A stretch of 64,000 nt of DNA, from positions 186,001-250,000 of the forward strand of contig NZ_LZDD01000003.1 in assembly GCF_001885095.1 (NCBI RefSeq). The letters run 5' to 3'. Each line of letters begins with the position of its first letter. Positions within the stretch are counted from its first letter, which is position 1. Positions 18,615 to 29,958 of the stretch are shown here, piece after piece. The stretch comes from Streptococcus bovimastitidis (GTDB taxonomy: Bacteria > Bacillota > Bacilli > Lactobacillales > Streptococcaceae). Made by a program: the position numbers and the translations under genes. The notes under the pieces were generated by a model that was given only the letters and a program-made list of their open reading frames with translations, searched no databases and was not told the DNA's origin.

Positions 18615-19748
18615 ATGGTAGAATTAAATTTAAACCACATTTTCAAAAAATACCCAAATACAACACACTACGCTGTTGAAGATTTCGATTTAGACATCAA
18701 AGATAAAGAATTTATCGTTTTCGTTGGTCCTTCAGGATGTGGGAAATCAACAACGCTTCGGATGATTGCTGGTCTTGAAGATATTTCTGAGGGTGAATTA
18801 AAAATTGATGGTGAACTTGTTAATGACAAGTCACCAAAAGACCGTGATATTGCCATGGTTTTCCAAAACTATGCCCTATACCCACATATGACTGTTTACG
18901 ATAATATGGCTTTTGGTCTTAAGTTGCGTAAATACAAAAAAGCTGATATTGACCAACGTGTTAAAGAAGCTGCTCAAATCCTAGGCTTAACAGAGTTTCT
19001 AGAACGTAAACCAGCTGACTTGTCAGGTGGACAACGTCAACGTGTTGCCATGGGTCGTGCGATTGTCCGTGATGCAAAAGTATTCTTAATGGATGAGCCT
19101 TTATCAAACTTAGATGCTAAATTACGTGTGTCAATGCGTGCTGAAATTGCTAAAATTCACCGTCGTATTGGTTCAACAACAATCTACGTTACTCATGACC
19201 AAACAGAAGCGATGACTTTGGCTGACCGTATTGTTATCATGTCAGCGACAAAAAATCCTGAAGGTAACGGAACAATCGGTAAAATTGAACAAGTTGGTTC
19301 ACCTCAAGAATTGTACAACCAACCAGCTAATAAATTTGTTGCCGGTTTTATCGGAAGCCCAGCTATGAACTTCTTCGATGTCACTATCAATGGTGCCCGA
19401 ATTACTAGTGAAGATGGCCTTGATATCGGTATTACTGAAGGTCAAGCGAAAATGCTTAAAGAAGCTGGCTATGATGGTAAAAAAGTGACATTTGGTATTC
19501 GTCCAGAAGATATCTCAGCTAACCTTCTTGTTGAAGAAACTTTCCCAAGTGCCAATGTTGAAGCAGAAGTTCTCGTTTCTGAATTGTTAGGATCTGAAAC
19601 AATGCTTTATGTAAAACTTGGTGACACTGAATTTGCTTCACGTGTTGATGCGCGTGATTTCCACAATCCAGGTGAAAAAGTTAGCTTAACCTTTAATGTT
19701 TCTAAAGGTCATTTCTTCGACTTAGATACTGAAAAAGCTATTCGTTAA
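18615..19748 (+). CDS. msmK: ABC transporter ATPase for oligosaccharide uptake
   Basis: This 377-residue MalK-type ATPase energises carbohydrate ABC importers. Walker A is GPSGCGKST (about 38-46), the Q-loop is VFQNYALYPHM, the signature is LSGGQRQRV, Walker B is VFLMDEPLSNLD, and the switch His is in VTHDQ. A C-terminal regulatory TOBE region follows. In S. pneumoniae and S. mutans one MsmK serves several sugar importers; no other sugar ATPase is seen here. It equals the abc gene of the streptokinase region. dexB lies 85 bp downstream. Confidence 0.94.
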   Translation: MVELNLNHIFKKYPNTTHYAVEDFDLDIKDKEFIVFVGPSGCGKSTTLRMIAGLEDISEGELKIDGELVNDKSPKDRDIAMVFQNYALYPHMTVYDNMAFGLKLRKYKKADIDQRVKEAAQILGLTEFLERKPADLSGGQRQRVAMGRAIVRDAKVFLMDEPLSNLDAKLRVSMRAEIAKIHRRIGSTTIYVTHDQTEAMTLADRIVIMSATKNPEGNGTIGKIEQVGSPQELYNQPANKFVAGFIGSPAMNFFDVTINGARITSEDGLDIGITEGQAKMLKEAGYDGKKVTFGIRPEDISANLLVEETFPSANVEAEVLVSELLGSETMLYVKLGDTEFASRVDARDFHNPGEKVSLTFNVSKGHFFDLDTEKAIR

Positions 19749-19770
19749 AATCTGATTCCTCCTAGAATAA

Positions 19771-19807
19771 TATAAAGTCCTCGAAATTCTGTTTTGAGGA
19801 CTTTATA
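19771..19807 (+). other. hairpin between msmK and dexB
   Basis: A perfect 12-bp stem (TATAAAGTCCTC / GAGGACTTTATA) encloses a 13-nt loop but no T run follows. It is more likely an mRNA processing or stabilising element than a terminator. Confidence 0.55.
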
Positions 19808-19821
19808 TCACCCTTATATAG

Positions 19822-21441
<1,620 letters not shown>

Positions 21442-21450
21442 GTTAATGAG

Positions 21451-21477
21451 AAGCCTTCAGTTTTGAAGGCTTTTTTT
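21451..21477 (+). terminator. dexB terminator
   Basis: AGCCTTCA pairs with TGAAGGCT around a short loop and is followed by seven T. Confidence 0.85.
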
Positions 21478-21527
21478 GCTTGTCATAAACAGAAAAATGA
21501 TATTTTTGTTAGATTATTAAAATAAGA

Positions 21528-21575
21528 TTGACAAAACAGGCTCGTTTATTATAATTTAGTTAGAAAACGTTTTCT
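21528..21575 (+). promoter_or_regulatory. promoter with downstream cre site
   Basis: TTGACA (21528-21533), 16-bp spacer and TATAAT (21550-21555) form a near-consensus promoter. The palindrome AGAAAACGTTTTCT (21562-21575) starts at the expected transcription start. It matches the CcpA cre consensus with one mismatch, which would give catabolite repression by blocking the start. Confidence 0.75.
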
Positions 21576-21604
21576 GAAGAAAAAAGCAAGAAAGGAGTAT
21601 TAAG

Positions 21605-22273
21605 ATGAAAATAAAACAATTAATGGCCTGTTTTGCTGTCATTGCTGGAACGATTAGTGTGCAAACCTTGATCTCTGCACAAGAAGAAGTGAAAGATGAG
21701 GGCTACTTTTCAAGTAGCCAAGTTGAGAATTGGGAAAATAAGATTTTAAGTGAGGCTAATAAAGAAATTCCTATGGGGGACACAAAGCCATATGGTGGTA
21801 GGATGCCAAGAGCAGCTATGGGTAATTGGACATGGCGTGATGGTGTAATCTGTATCACTGATTCTCACGCAAAGAGTCCCTTATTTAATAATGGACATGC
21901 TGGTATTGTAGCGGCTGCCCCTTATTATGATGCTACTATTGAAGCCAATACTGGTGACGGGGTCCAACCTAAATACGGCCATTGGAATATTCGTTTTAAT
22001 GGTAACAAGGTTTACCAATACGGTGTCGCTAAAACGACGGTTCAACAGGACCAAAAGGCTGCTCTATGGGCTGCTAAACAAATCGGAAAAGCTTATAACC
22101 ATATCTTTTTTGATATTAAAACACGAAACAAATTTTATTGTTCACACTTGGTTTGGGCAGCCTATAAAGATACTGCCAATGTTGACATTGGAACTTGGGA
22201 ATGGGGTCATGCCATTCACCCCTTTGAACTCATGAGCTCCAAAGAAACCACATTAATATATAGAAATCGATAA
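21605..22273 (+). CDS. secreted YiiX-like permuted papain-fold cysteine hydrolase
   Basis: This 222-residue protein has an N-terminal signal peptide (about 1-26, ending ISAQE). Its domain resembles the YiiX/YebB permuted NlpC/P60 group, in which the catalytic His precedes the Cys. Seen here are NGHAGIVAA (His98), an acidic residue in EANTGDG, and FYCSHLVWAAY (Cys179). Such enzymes cut amide or ester bonds, often in cell wall or lipids; the substrate here is unknown. GAAAGGAG precedes the ATG. The gene is followed after 4 bp by a lipoprotein gene, so the two form a small cre-controlled operon. Confidence 0.72.
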   Translation: MKIKQLMACFAVIAGTISVQTLISAQEEVKDEGYFSSSQVENWENKILSEANKEIPMGDTKPYGGRMPRAAMGNWTWRDGVICITDSHAKSPLFNNGHAGIVAAAPYYDATIEANTGDGVQPKYGHWNIRFNGNKVYQYGVAKTTVQQDQKAALWAAKQIGKAYNHIFFDIKTRNKFYCSHLVWAAYKDTANVDIGTWEWGHAIHPFELMSSKETTLIYRNR

Positions 22274-22277
22274 GGTC

Positions 22278-23356
22278 ATGAAAAAAATACAAGTATTCGT
22301 CTGCACTTTTCCCCTGATTATTCTTATAGCTTTATTGACAGCTTGTCATGCTTATCAGGCAAAAAAGGATTATCAGTTTGCTATCTTTGATAAAAAAGAT
22401 GTTCAAACGTTTAGTGTATCTAAGGGTCAGCTGCAGCCTCTGGAAAAAATTCGCCGTAAGAATACGAAGTTTTTTGAAAAGGAATCTTTTAAACAAGCGG
22501 GTCATCGCTATTTAGCCAAGACTTTGGAAGGTGATGGTTTAAAGGTTTTCTTAGAAAGTATCAATCAGAAAACTTTGGAAGAAAAAATCCAGCCAGCCTT
22601 GGGTAACGATGCCTATACTTCTATTACGGATGGTAGATATTTTTATGCGACAGCAGTTTTTACTGATCGACTTGACTTCTACAAATATGATTTAAACTTG
22701 AAAAAAGTTCTCAAGAAGTCTATTCCGAATAATGAGCATATAAATGCTAGTAATCAATTTCTACTAATTGATGATCAACTCTATCTTTTAGTTTCTTATG
22801 TGGATAAAGCTAGTGGCCTACCAGGTACTTGTCTTTGGCTGATGGACAAAGCTCTTTTAACATTAAGGAAAGAATTGATTTAGAAGACTCCTCAGCCTTT
22901 TTACGAATGGCCAATGTCGGACATACCTTGTATTTACCAGAATCTTTCAGGGGAAGAGATGCTAATGGTGAGCCTTTGTCTGGTCAACAAATCATGATTT
23001 TTGATCTTGATTCTAGACAAAAAAACTATTTCCCCTCATCCGCAAAGTACCCTAAATCTATTTTTTATCATCAAGGTAGCAAGCAACTGATTATTGAAAA
23101 TGATGCTTTCTATAATAAAGATTTTTCTTGGACACTTATTGAAATAAGTGCCATGAAGGAAAAAATGATTAAGATAAAGCCACAAGGGAAGAGAGATTAT
23201 TTACCGCCTTTTTTGGCTAATGATAAATCAAGACTTTATTTTCTATTTTCGGATCAATTGCTCGATTACCATTTGAATACTGGTAAATTAAAGCGGACAG
23301 ATTTAAAGCCATTCGGCATCAGGGATGCCCATGCTATAATCATAAAAAAAGAATGA
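22278..23356 (+). pseudogene. frameshifted lipoprotein of unknown function
   Basis: The first frame (22278-22883) encodes a lipoprotein signal with lipobox LLTAC (Cys23) and about 175 further residues. It then runs into an out-of-register tail and stops. A second frame, open from 22814 to 23356, continues with a similar style (SSAFLRMANVGHTLYLPES...). The frames overlap only at 22814-22883, so a single-base change there would join them into one protein of about 358 residues. I do not recognise the family; the repeated short beta-rich motifs hint at a propeller-like fold. This is either a real frameshift or a sequencing error. It follows the YiiX-like gene with 4 bp between. Confidence 0.7.
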
Positions 23357-23470
23357 GTGATTTAAAAGACCATCTGTTTTTAAGAGGTTAAGCAAGGAAA
23401 TAAATAACAAGCGATTGCACGGCCTTAAAGGCACAAAACTGGCTTACTGTATAATTATTTATAATTATTT

Positions 23471-23509
23471 AAGAAAACGGTTGCATAAATGATTTTTCCT
23501 TTGTATACT
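23471..23509 (+). promoter_or_regulatory. amylopullulanase promoter with overlapping cre site
   Basis: TTGCAT (23481-23486), 17-bp spacer and TATACT (23504-23509) lie about 30 nt before the start codon. AAGAAAACGGTTGCA (23471-23485) fits the cre consensus with one mismatch and overlaps the -35, which suggests direct CcpA repression. Confidence 0.75.
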
Positions 23510-23538
23510 AGTTATGAAAAGGATCAAAGGAGGATCAT

Positions 23539-26500
23539 ATGTTACATTCAATGATAAAAAAACCTGAAGCCTTCAGACCTGAAAAACGGCAAAAATTTGG
23601 GATTCGTCGTTTGAAGGTTGGAGTTGCTTCGGTAACTATTGCAACAGCTCTCTTTTTCTCGGGAGGGCATGTTGTTCAAGCCAATACGGTTGATAGTCTG
23701 ACAGATGCTACTGCGACAAGTCTCGTCACAGATACCAATTCGTCTAGTGATCAAATTTCAACATCGACTACTCCAACAATTAGCGAGACTCCGATTGCTG
23801 TTAATGCTAGTCAGACTTCTGAAACCAGTAATCCAGTTTCTACCGTATCGAATCAGGATGTAACTGTTAATTCGACAGTAGAGACACAGCCAGTTGAAGC
23901 TGTCAATCCAACTTCGCTTGCTACAAGCACTTCAAATGATAGTGTTGTTACATCAACTACCCCGACTGTGGAAACGAATGTAGCAGAGACTCCAATTGCT
24001 GCTGGTGATATTCGTTTGCATTTTCAAAATGTAACTGATGCCAATGTTGCCAATGCGGCTATTTGGACTTGGGGTGCTGTTGCTAATCCTTCAACTGGGA
24101 CTTGGCCAACAGCCGCAATGCCATTTAATAGTCAACAAAAAGATGCCTATGGATACTACATTGATATCACAAAGGCAGCTAGTGGAACTGGTGATATTGG
24201 TTATGTTCTTTTAGATAATGGTACTAAAATTGGTGGTGATGGTGACCGGAAACTTCCTGTTATCGACCCTAGTATGAATGAAGCTTGGATTGATGCGCAA
24301 TTCAATAGCTATACTTATCAACCGATTGCTGATGAATCTATCATTCGCATTAATTATAAACGAGCAGACAATAATTATGCTGGCTGGGGTGTTTGGATTT
24401 GGGGTGATGTGGCCACTGCAAGTCAAAAATGGCCAACCGACGCTTTAGATTTTGTCAATGAGGGACCAAATGGTCGCTATGTTGATATCCCGCTTTCAAA
24501 AGCTTTGGCTTCGAATTTCGGATTTTTATTAGTCAATCAAAATAATCCAGATGCCCCTGGTAATAAAACTGTGGATTATAGCTTCACTGATTGGGAAATT
24601 CAGAGTCAGCTCTTTTTGAAGAGTGGCGATGATAGCTTGTACACTAATCCTTACTACATTAAAACTCAAACTGAGCAAGATTTCAGCAAAGCTATTCCTG
24701 GAACTAAGAACATTAAAGCTCAAGCTAGCAGTTTGCGTCCTTTTAATTACAATGAAACTGGCATTGTTGATATTGTTTTGACGAATCCTGATAATGCCAA
24801 AATTACGCGCATGGATGTTGACACTGCGCAAATCGGTGGTGGCAAGATTCTGATTTCACCAGAATTGAACCGTGTTACGATTACAGCTAGTTCGACAACA
24901 GCAGCGGGCACTTACCAATTGCCGATTCGGATTTACGATGCTGATAATGGTTATTATGATAGTCAAGTGACTGTAACCATTAATCCTCGAAACAAGAAGC
25001 TTGGTGAAAAGGACTGGGATGAGCAAGTTATTTATTTTGCTGTGACTGACCGTTTTTATAATGGTGATCAGAGCAATGACAATTCTTTTAATCAACCTTA
25101 TGATAGTGCAGTCAATCAAGCTGGTGTCTATAAGGGTGGTGACTTTAAAGGAATTACTGCTAAATTAGATTACTTGAAGGCTCTTGGTGTTTCAAGTGTT
25201 TGGGTGACACCGATTGTCGAAAACGTGCCACAAAATGTTAGTACTGAAGCTGGTAAGGAATACTATGCTTATCACGGCTACTGGGCTGATGATTTTGAAA
25301 AATTAAATCCATATTTGGGGACCTTGGATGATTTCCATGAGTTGATTGACCAAGCTGCGGCGCGTGGCATTAATATTATTGTCGATGTGGTCCTCAATCA
25401 TGCGGGTTATGGTTCAGAGACTAAATTCAAGGATATGATTCGTACAGGGGACCAGATTATTGCTGGGGATGACCAGAAAGATTCTCTTGCCAACCTTCCG
25501 GATTTCCGGACTGAAGATCCTTTGGTTCGTGATCAATTAGTTGCTTGGCAAACACAATGGTTAGAAAAAGCAACGACAGCAAACGGCAATAGCATTTATG
25601 CTTTCCGTGTTGATACGGTCAAACATGTTGACGACACAACCTGGCAGGATTTTAAAAATGAATTAGCTTTAAAAGATGCTGACTTCCACTTGGTGGGTGA
25701 AAGTTGGGGAGCAAATTATAAAGATACCAAGGGTGATTTAGGCACTGGTACTATGGATAGCTTGCTTGACTTTGGCTTTAAAGACATTGCTAAACTCTTC
25801 GTAAATGGTCAATTAACAGCTGCTGGAAAAGAACTTGTTGCTCGAAACAATTTCTTGACTAGCAATCAAACCTTAGCACAGTTTTTGGGCAGTCATGATG
25901 AAGATGGCTTCCTTTACAGTATTGGCAATGATCTTGATAAGTACAAGTTAGCTATTAGTCTTTTACTGACAGCTAAAGGTCAGCCAGTCATCTATTATGG
26001 GGAAGAATTAGGTCAATCAGGTGCTAATAACTGGCCATACTATGATAACCGTTATGAATTAGATTGGTCAAAAGCTGATACCAGCGAACTGTTAAACCAC
26101 TATAAAGCTCTTTTAAATTTCCGTAACACCCATAGTGATTTGATGGCCAAAGGTGATTTAAACCTTATATCTTCTAGTGACAGTCAAAGATGGTTATTGA
26201 CTAAGCGCAGCAATGGCAGTGATACAGCTTACTTCCTTTATCACATGGAAGATGCTAGCCGTACTTTCAAGGTAACCCTTTCTTCCGAAAAAGCAACAGT
26301 TTTTGACGCTTATTCTGGCAAGTCTTATCAAGCCCAAAAAGCTGCTGATGGGAGCTTCTTTGTTGAGCTTATAGCGCCAAATTCTAAAGATGGCGGAACC
26401 ATGATTTTACAAGTCACTGATGGCGATATTATTAAGGTTGATACAGTACTTGATGCTGAAACGCCTATCGCAGCAGGCTATATTCGTATGCACTTCAAGA

Positions 26501-29500
26501 CTTTACCGTCAACTGATTTGTCTAGTCTAGGGCTTTGGACTTGGGAAGATGTGGCTAAGCCTTCTGAGCAAAATGGCGCTTGGCCAACAGGTGCGACCAG
26601 CTTCAAATCGGCTAAGCAAGATGCCTATGGCTTCTATCTTGACATTCAAATGGCAGAAGGTCCTCGAGATTTAATTAAATGGCTTATTAATAATACCGGA
26701 GGCCAAAATATTACTGGCGACCAATCTTTTGATGTGCTGAGTCAAAGCATGAATGAAGTTTGGTTTGATGAAAACTACAAAGCACATTATTATGCGCCTC
26801 AAGCTGTCGGAACTCTTCGCATCAACTATTTCCGAACTGATGGTAACTACAGCGACAAATCATTATGGCTTTGGGGCAGTGTCGACCCAGCTCAATTAAA
26901 ACAATTAGGATCTTGGCCTGATGGTGTCAATTTTACTGACTTAGGTAAGTATGGTGCCTACCTAGATATTAAATTGACAGATTTGCCAAGTGATTTAGGT
27001 TTCCTATTGTTGGATGAAAGTAAGAGTGGTGATGCTGTTAAAATTAATCCAACTGACTACAAATTTACAGATTTTAAAAATAACACACAGATTTTCTTGA
27101 AAGATGAGGATTCAACCATTTATACAAACCCTTACTTTGTTAATAATGTTCGCATGTTAGGTGCTCAACAAACTAGTCCGACAACTATTGAAGCTAGTAT
27201 GACTAGTCTTGAAGGTGCTGATAAGCCGACAATTCTTAAAAACCTAACAGTGATTAATGGGGCTAAAGAATTGGTGACAATAGACTCTATTGCTCTAAAT
27301 GCAGCTCAAAAAACAATCCTCATTACTGGTAATTTTGCTGCCGATAAGGGACCATTTACTGTCACTTATATTTCAGAACAATTTTTAGCTAAAGGCAATT
27401 GGGAGTACAAAGATTCCCTTTATGCCTATGATGGATTCCTAGGTTCAAAAGTCAATGAAAATGGTCAATCAGTTGACATGGCTATTTGGTCACCAAGTGC
27501 TGATAATGTTTCAGTGGTTGTTTATGATAAAGATGACCAATCTCTTGTTCTTGGTACTGTTGCAATGCTTAAAGGTGACAAGGGTCAATGGACGGGACAT
27601 CTGGACAGCAATTCCGGTTTGGGTGTGACTGACTATCGGGGCTATTATTACCATTATCAAATTCAACGTGGTGATAAGACCGTGCTTGCTTTAGATCCTT
27701 ATGCTAAGTCATTAGCAGAATGGAATTCTGATTTAGCCGCTAAAGGACCTGAATATGCAGTTGCTAAGGCAGCCTTCATTGATCCGAGTCAATATGGTCC
27801 AAAAGACTTAGTTTATGCTCACATTCCAGGCTTCACAAAACGTGAAGATGCGATTATCTATGAGGCGCATGTTCGTGACTTTACATCTGACCAGGCTATT
27901 TCTGGTGATTTGACAAATCAATTTGGAACTTTTGGGGCATTCGTAGAACGCTTACAATATTTGAAAGAATTAGGGGTTACCCACATTCAATTATTGCCAG
28001 TTATGTCTTACTATTTCATCAATGAAATGAATAAAGACAGAATGGATAACTATGCTTCTAGTGATACTAACTATAACTGGGGCTATGATCCACAATCTTA
28101 CTTTGCTTTGACAGGTAATTATTCTTCAGACCCAACTGATCCAAGTAAACGAATTGCTGAATTCAAGAATTTAGTTAATGAGATTCACAAACTTGGTATG
28201 GGTGTTCTGCTTGATGTGGTTTACAATCATACTGCTAAGGTCGCTATTTTAGAAGATTTGGAACCAAACTATTACCATTTCATGGATGCTGACGGTACAC
28301 CTCGAACTGCTTTTGGTGGTGGTCGTGTTGGGACAACCCATTATATGACACATCGTCTCTTGCTTGATTCTATTAAATACATGGTTTCAGAGTATAAGGT
28401 TGACGGTTTCCGCTTTGATATGATGGGTGAACATGATGCGGCAACCATTCAAGCTGCATTTGATGCTGCTAAAGCTCTTAATCCAAATATCCTGATGTTG
28501 GGAGAAGGTTGGATCACATACGCTGGAGATGAAAACAAGAAAGTTCAAGCGGCAGATCAATCTTGGATGAATCAAACAGATTCTGTTGCATCTTTCTCTG
28601 ATGATATCCGAAATTTATTGAAATCAGGTTATCCAAATGAAGGGCAACCAGCCTTCTTAACAAATGGTAGTCGTAGCATTAATGGCATCTTTAGCAATAT
28701 TAAAGGACAACCAACGAACTTTACAGCTGATGATCCTGGTGATGTCATTCAATATATTGAAGCCCATGATAACTTAACCCTATTTGATATTATTGCGCAA
28801 TCTATTAAAAAAGATCCAAGCATTGCCGAAAATAATGCTGAAATTCACCGTCGTTTGCGTTTAGGTAATTTGATTATCATGACTTCTCAAGGGACTGCAT
28901 TTGTTCATGCTGGTCAAGAATATGGCCGTACCAAACAATTCCGGGATGAAGCCTACAAACAGCCAGTAGCCAGTGAATTGGTACCAAACAAATCCCATTT
29001 GCTTGTAAATGAAGATGGTACACCATTTGAATACCCATACTTTATCCACGATTCTTATGATTCTACTGATGCTATCAATCATTTTGATTGGACTAAGGCA
29101 ACAAATAGTTCGCTATATCCTGAAAATACTAAGAGTCATGATTACATGCAAGGTTTGATTGCTATTCGTCGTTCGACAGATGCTTTCCGTCTTGGTGACA
29201 AAGCGCTTGTTGATCAAAACGTGAGCTTGTTGACTATTCCTGGTCAAGATGGTGTAGCCGAAAATGATCTTGTTATTGGTTATATGGTTACTGCAACAAA
29301 TGGAGATCGTTATGTGGTCCTCGTTAATTCGGACAGTAAGGTACGTCATTTTACTCTACCAGCAGAATGGAGTAGCGCTAGCGTGCTGGCAGATGGTGAG
29401 CGTGCAGGCTTGGCCAATTTAACCAATCCTACTGGTTTGCATTTTGATCAAAACGGTTTAACACTTGATGCTTTGACAGCGACTATCTTGAAGTTGGCGA

Positions 29501-29901
29501 AAGTGACAGATACAGAACCTGGGGATACAGGTCAGAATCCAGACACACCAAATCCAGGAGATAATGGTGGAAATCCAGACACACCAGTACCTGGTGATAC
29601 AGGCCAAACCCCTGATACACCGGTCCCAGGTGATAATGGACAAACTCCTGAAACTCCAATTCCTGATGGACCTTCTGGTAGTGGCCATGATCAAGGCAAG
29701 CACAAAGGTCATGAAAAACATGATAAAACTAATAAGGGACATGATAAGACGGGAAAAGCGTCAAAAATTATTGACAAAAAACTAAAAAAAGCCATCAAAG
29801 TTGACAAGAGTAAGAATAAAAAAGGTATTCTTGCTTTAGCTGGTGGAGCCTTAATTTTACCGTTTGCACTATTGGCACGTAAACAAGGGAAAGATAGCTA
29901 A
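23539..29901 (+). CDS. apuA: surface amylopullulanase with two GH13 catalytic domains
   Basis: This 2120-residue exported enzyme should hydrolyse alpha-1,4 and alpha-1,6 bonds of starch, glycogen and pullulan. A YSIRK-like signal (FGIRRLKVGVASVTIATALF) is followed by a Ser/Thr-rich region. Next come two CBM41 starch-binding modules (about 156-375) and an alpha-amylase domain with Asp692, Glu721 and His786-Asp787. A second CBM41 pair (about 975-1200), CBM48 (about 1295-1400) and a pullulanase domain with Asp1627, Glu1656 and Asp1744 follow. The C-terminus has proline-rich repeats, a His/Lys-rich stretch, a hydrophobic helix and a basic tail, but no LPXTG. The architecture resembles ApuA of S. 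suis; single-domain PulA/SpuA of other streptococci is shorter. Confidence 0.92.
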   Translation: MLHSMIKKPEAFRPEKRQKFGIRRLKVGVASVTIATALFFSGGHVVQANTVDSLTDATATSLVTDTNSSSDQISTSTTPTISETPIAVNASQTSETSNPVSTVSNQDVTVNSTVETQPVEAVNPTSLATSTSNDSVVTSTTPTVETNVAETPIAAGDIRLHFQNVTDANVANAAIWTWGAVANPSTGTWPTAAMPFNSQQKDAYGYYIDITKAASGTGDIGYVLLDNGTKIGGDGDRKLPVIDPSMNEAWIDAQFNSYTYQPIADESIIRINYKRADNNYAGWGVWIWGDVATASQKWPTDALDFVNEGPNGRYVDIPLSKALASNFGFLLVNQNNPDAPGNKTVDYSFTDWEIQSQLFLKSGDDSLYTNPYYIKTQTEQDFSKAIPGTKNIKAQASSLRPFNYNETGIVDIVLTNPDNAKITRMDVDTAQIGGGKILISPELNRVTITASSTTAAGTYQLPIRIYDADNGYYDSQVTVTINPRNKKLGEKDWDEQVIYFAVTDRFYNGDQSNDNSFNQPYDSAVNQAGVYKGGDFKGITAKLDYLKALGVSSVWVTPIVENVPQNVSTEAGKEYYAYHGYWADDFEKLNPYLGTLDDFHELIDQAAARGINIIVDVVLNHAGYGSETKFKDMIRTGDQIIAGDDQKDSLANLPDFRTEDPLVRDQLVAWQTQWLEKATTANGNSIYAFRVDTVKHVDDTTWQDFKNELALKDADFHLVGESWGANYKDTKGDLGTGTMDSLLDFGFKDIAKLFVNGQLTAAGKELVARNNFLTSNQTLAQFLGSHDEDGFLYSIGNDLDKYKLAISLLLTAKGQPVIYYGEELGQSGANNWPYYDNRYELDWSKADTSELLNHYKALLNFRNTHSDLMAKGDLNLISSSDSQRWLLTKRSNGSDTAYFLYHMEDASRTFKVTLSSEKATVFDAYSGKSYQAQKAADGSFFVELIAPNSKDGGTMILQVTDGDIIKVDTVLDAETPIAAGYIRMHFKTLPSTDLSSLGLWTWEDVAKPSEQNGAWPTGATSFKSAKQDAYGFYLDIQMAEGPRDLIKWLINNTGGQNITGDQSFDVLSQSMNEVWFDENYKAHYYAPQAVGTLRINYFRTDGNYSDKSLWLWGSVDPAQLKQLGSWPDGVNFTDLGKYGAYLDIKLTDLPSDLGFLLLDESKSGDAVKINPTDYKFTDFKNNTQIFLKDEDSTIYTNPYFVNNVRMLGAQQTSPTTIEASMTSLEGADKPTILKNLTVINGAKELVTIDSIALNAAQKTILITGNFAADKGPFTVTYISEQFLAKGNWEYKDSLYAYDGFLGSKVNENGQSVDMAIWSPSADNVSVVVYDKDDQSLVLGTVAMLKGDKGQWTGHLDSNSGLGVTDYRGYYYHYQIQRGDKTVLALDPYAKSLAEWNSDLAAKGPEYAVAKAAFIDPSQYGPKDLVYAHIPGFTKREDAIIYEAHVRDFTSDQAISGDLTNQFGTFGAFVERLQYLKELGVTHIQLLPVMSYYFINEMNKDRMDNYASSDTNYNWGYDPQSYFALTGNYSSDPTDPSKRIAEFKNLVNEIHKLGMGVLLDVVYNHTAKVAILEDLEPNYYHFMDADGTPRTAFGGGRVGTTHYMTHRLLLDSIKYMVSEYKVDGFRFDMMGEHDAATIQAAFDAAKALNPNILMLGEGWITYAGDENKKVQAADQSWMNQTDSVASFSDDIRNLLKSGYPNEGQPAFLTNGSRSINGIFSNIKGQPTNFTADDPGDVIQYIEAHDNLTLFDIIAQSIKKDPSIAENNAEIHRRLRLGNLIIMTSQGTAFVHAGQEYGRTKQFRDEAYKQPVASELVPNKSHLLVNEDGTPFEYPYFIHDSYDSTDAINHFDWTKATNSSLYPENTKSHDYMQGLIAIRRSTDAFRLGDKALVDQNVSLLTIPGQDGVAENDLVIGYMVTATNGDRYVVLVNSDSKVRHFTLPAEWSSASVLADGERAGLANLTNPTGLHFDQNGLTLDALTATILKLAKVTDTEPGDTGQNPDTPNPGDNGGNPDTPVPGDTGQTPDTPVPGDNGQTPETPIPDGPSGSGHDQGKHKGHEKHDKTNKGHDKTGKASKIIDKKLKKAIKVDKSKNKKGILALAGGALILPFALLARKQGKDS
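29518..29673 (+). repeat. coding tandem repeat, proline-rich
   Basis: Four to five units of about 12 residues with the pattern PGDxGxxPDTPx lie near the C-terminus of the amylopullulanase. This is a typical wall-spanning segment. Confidence 0.85.
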
Positions 29902-29907
29902 AAGAAG

Positions 29908-29940
29908 AAAAATCTAGGAAATTTATTTCCTAGATTTTTT
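29908..29940. terminator. bidirectional terminator after apuA
   Basis: AAAATCTAGGAAA pairs with TTTCCTAGATTTT around a 4-nt loop with A and T runs on both sides. It serves apuA and the convergent acetyltransferase gene. Confidence 0.85.
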
Positions 29941-29958
29941 TATCAGTTTGAAGTGGAA

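Noticed and set aside
29518..29673. Direct repeats considered as a CRISPR array
   Set aside because: They are in-frame 12-residue coding repeats without unique spacers. No other repeat-spacer pattern was seen in the window.
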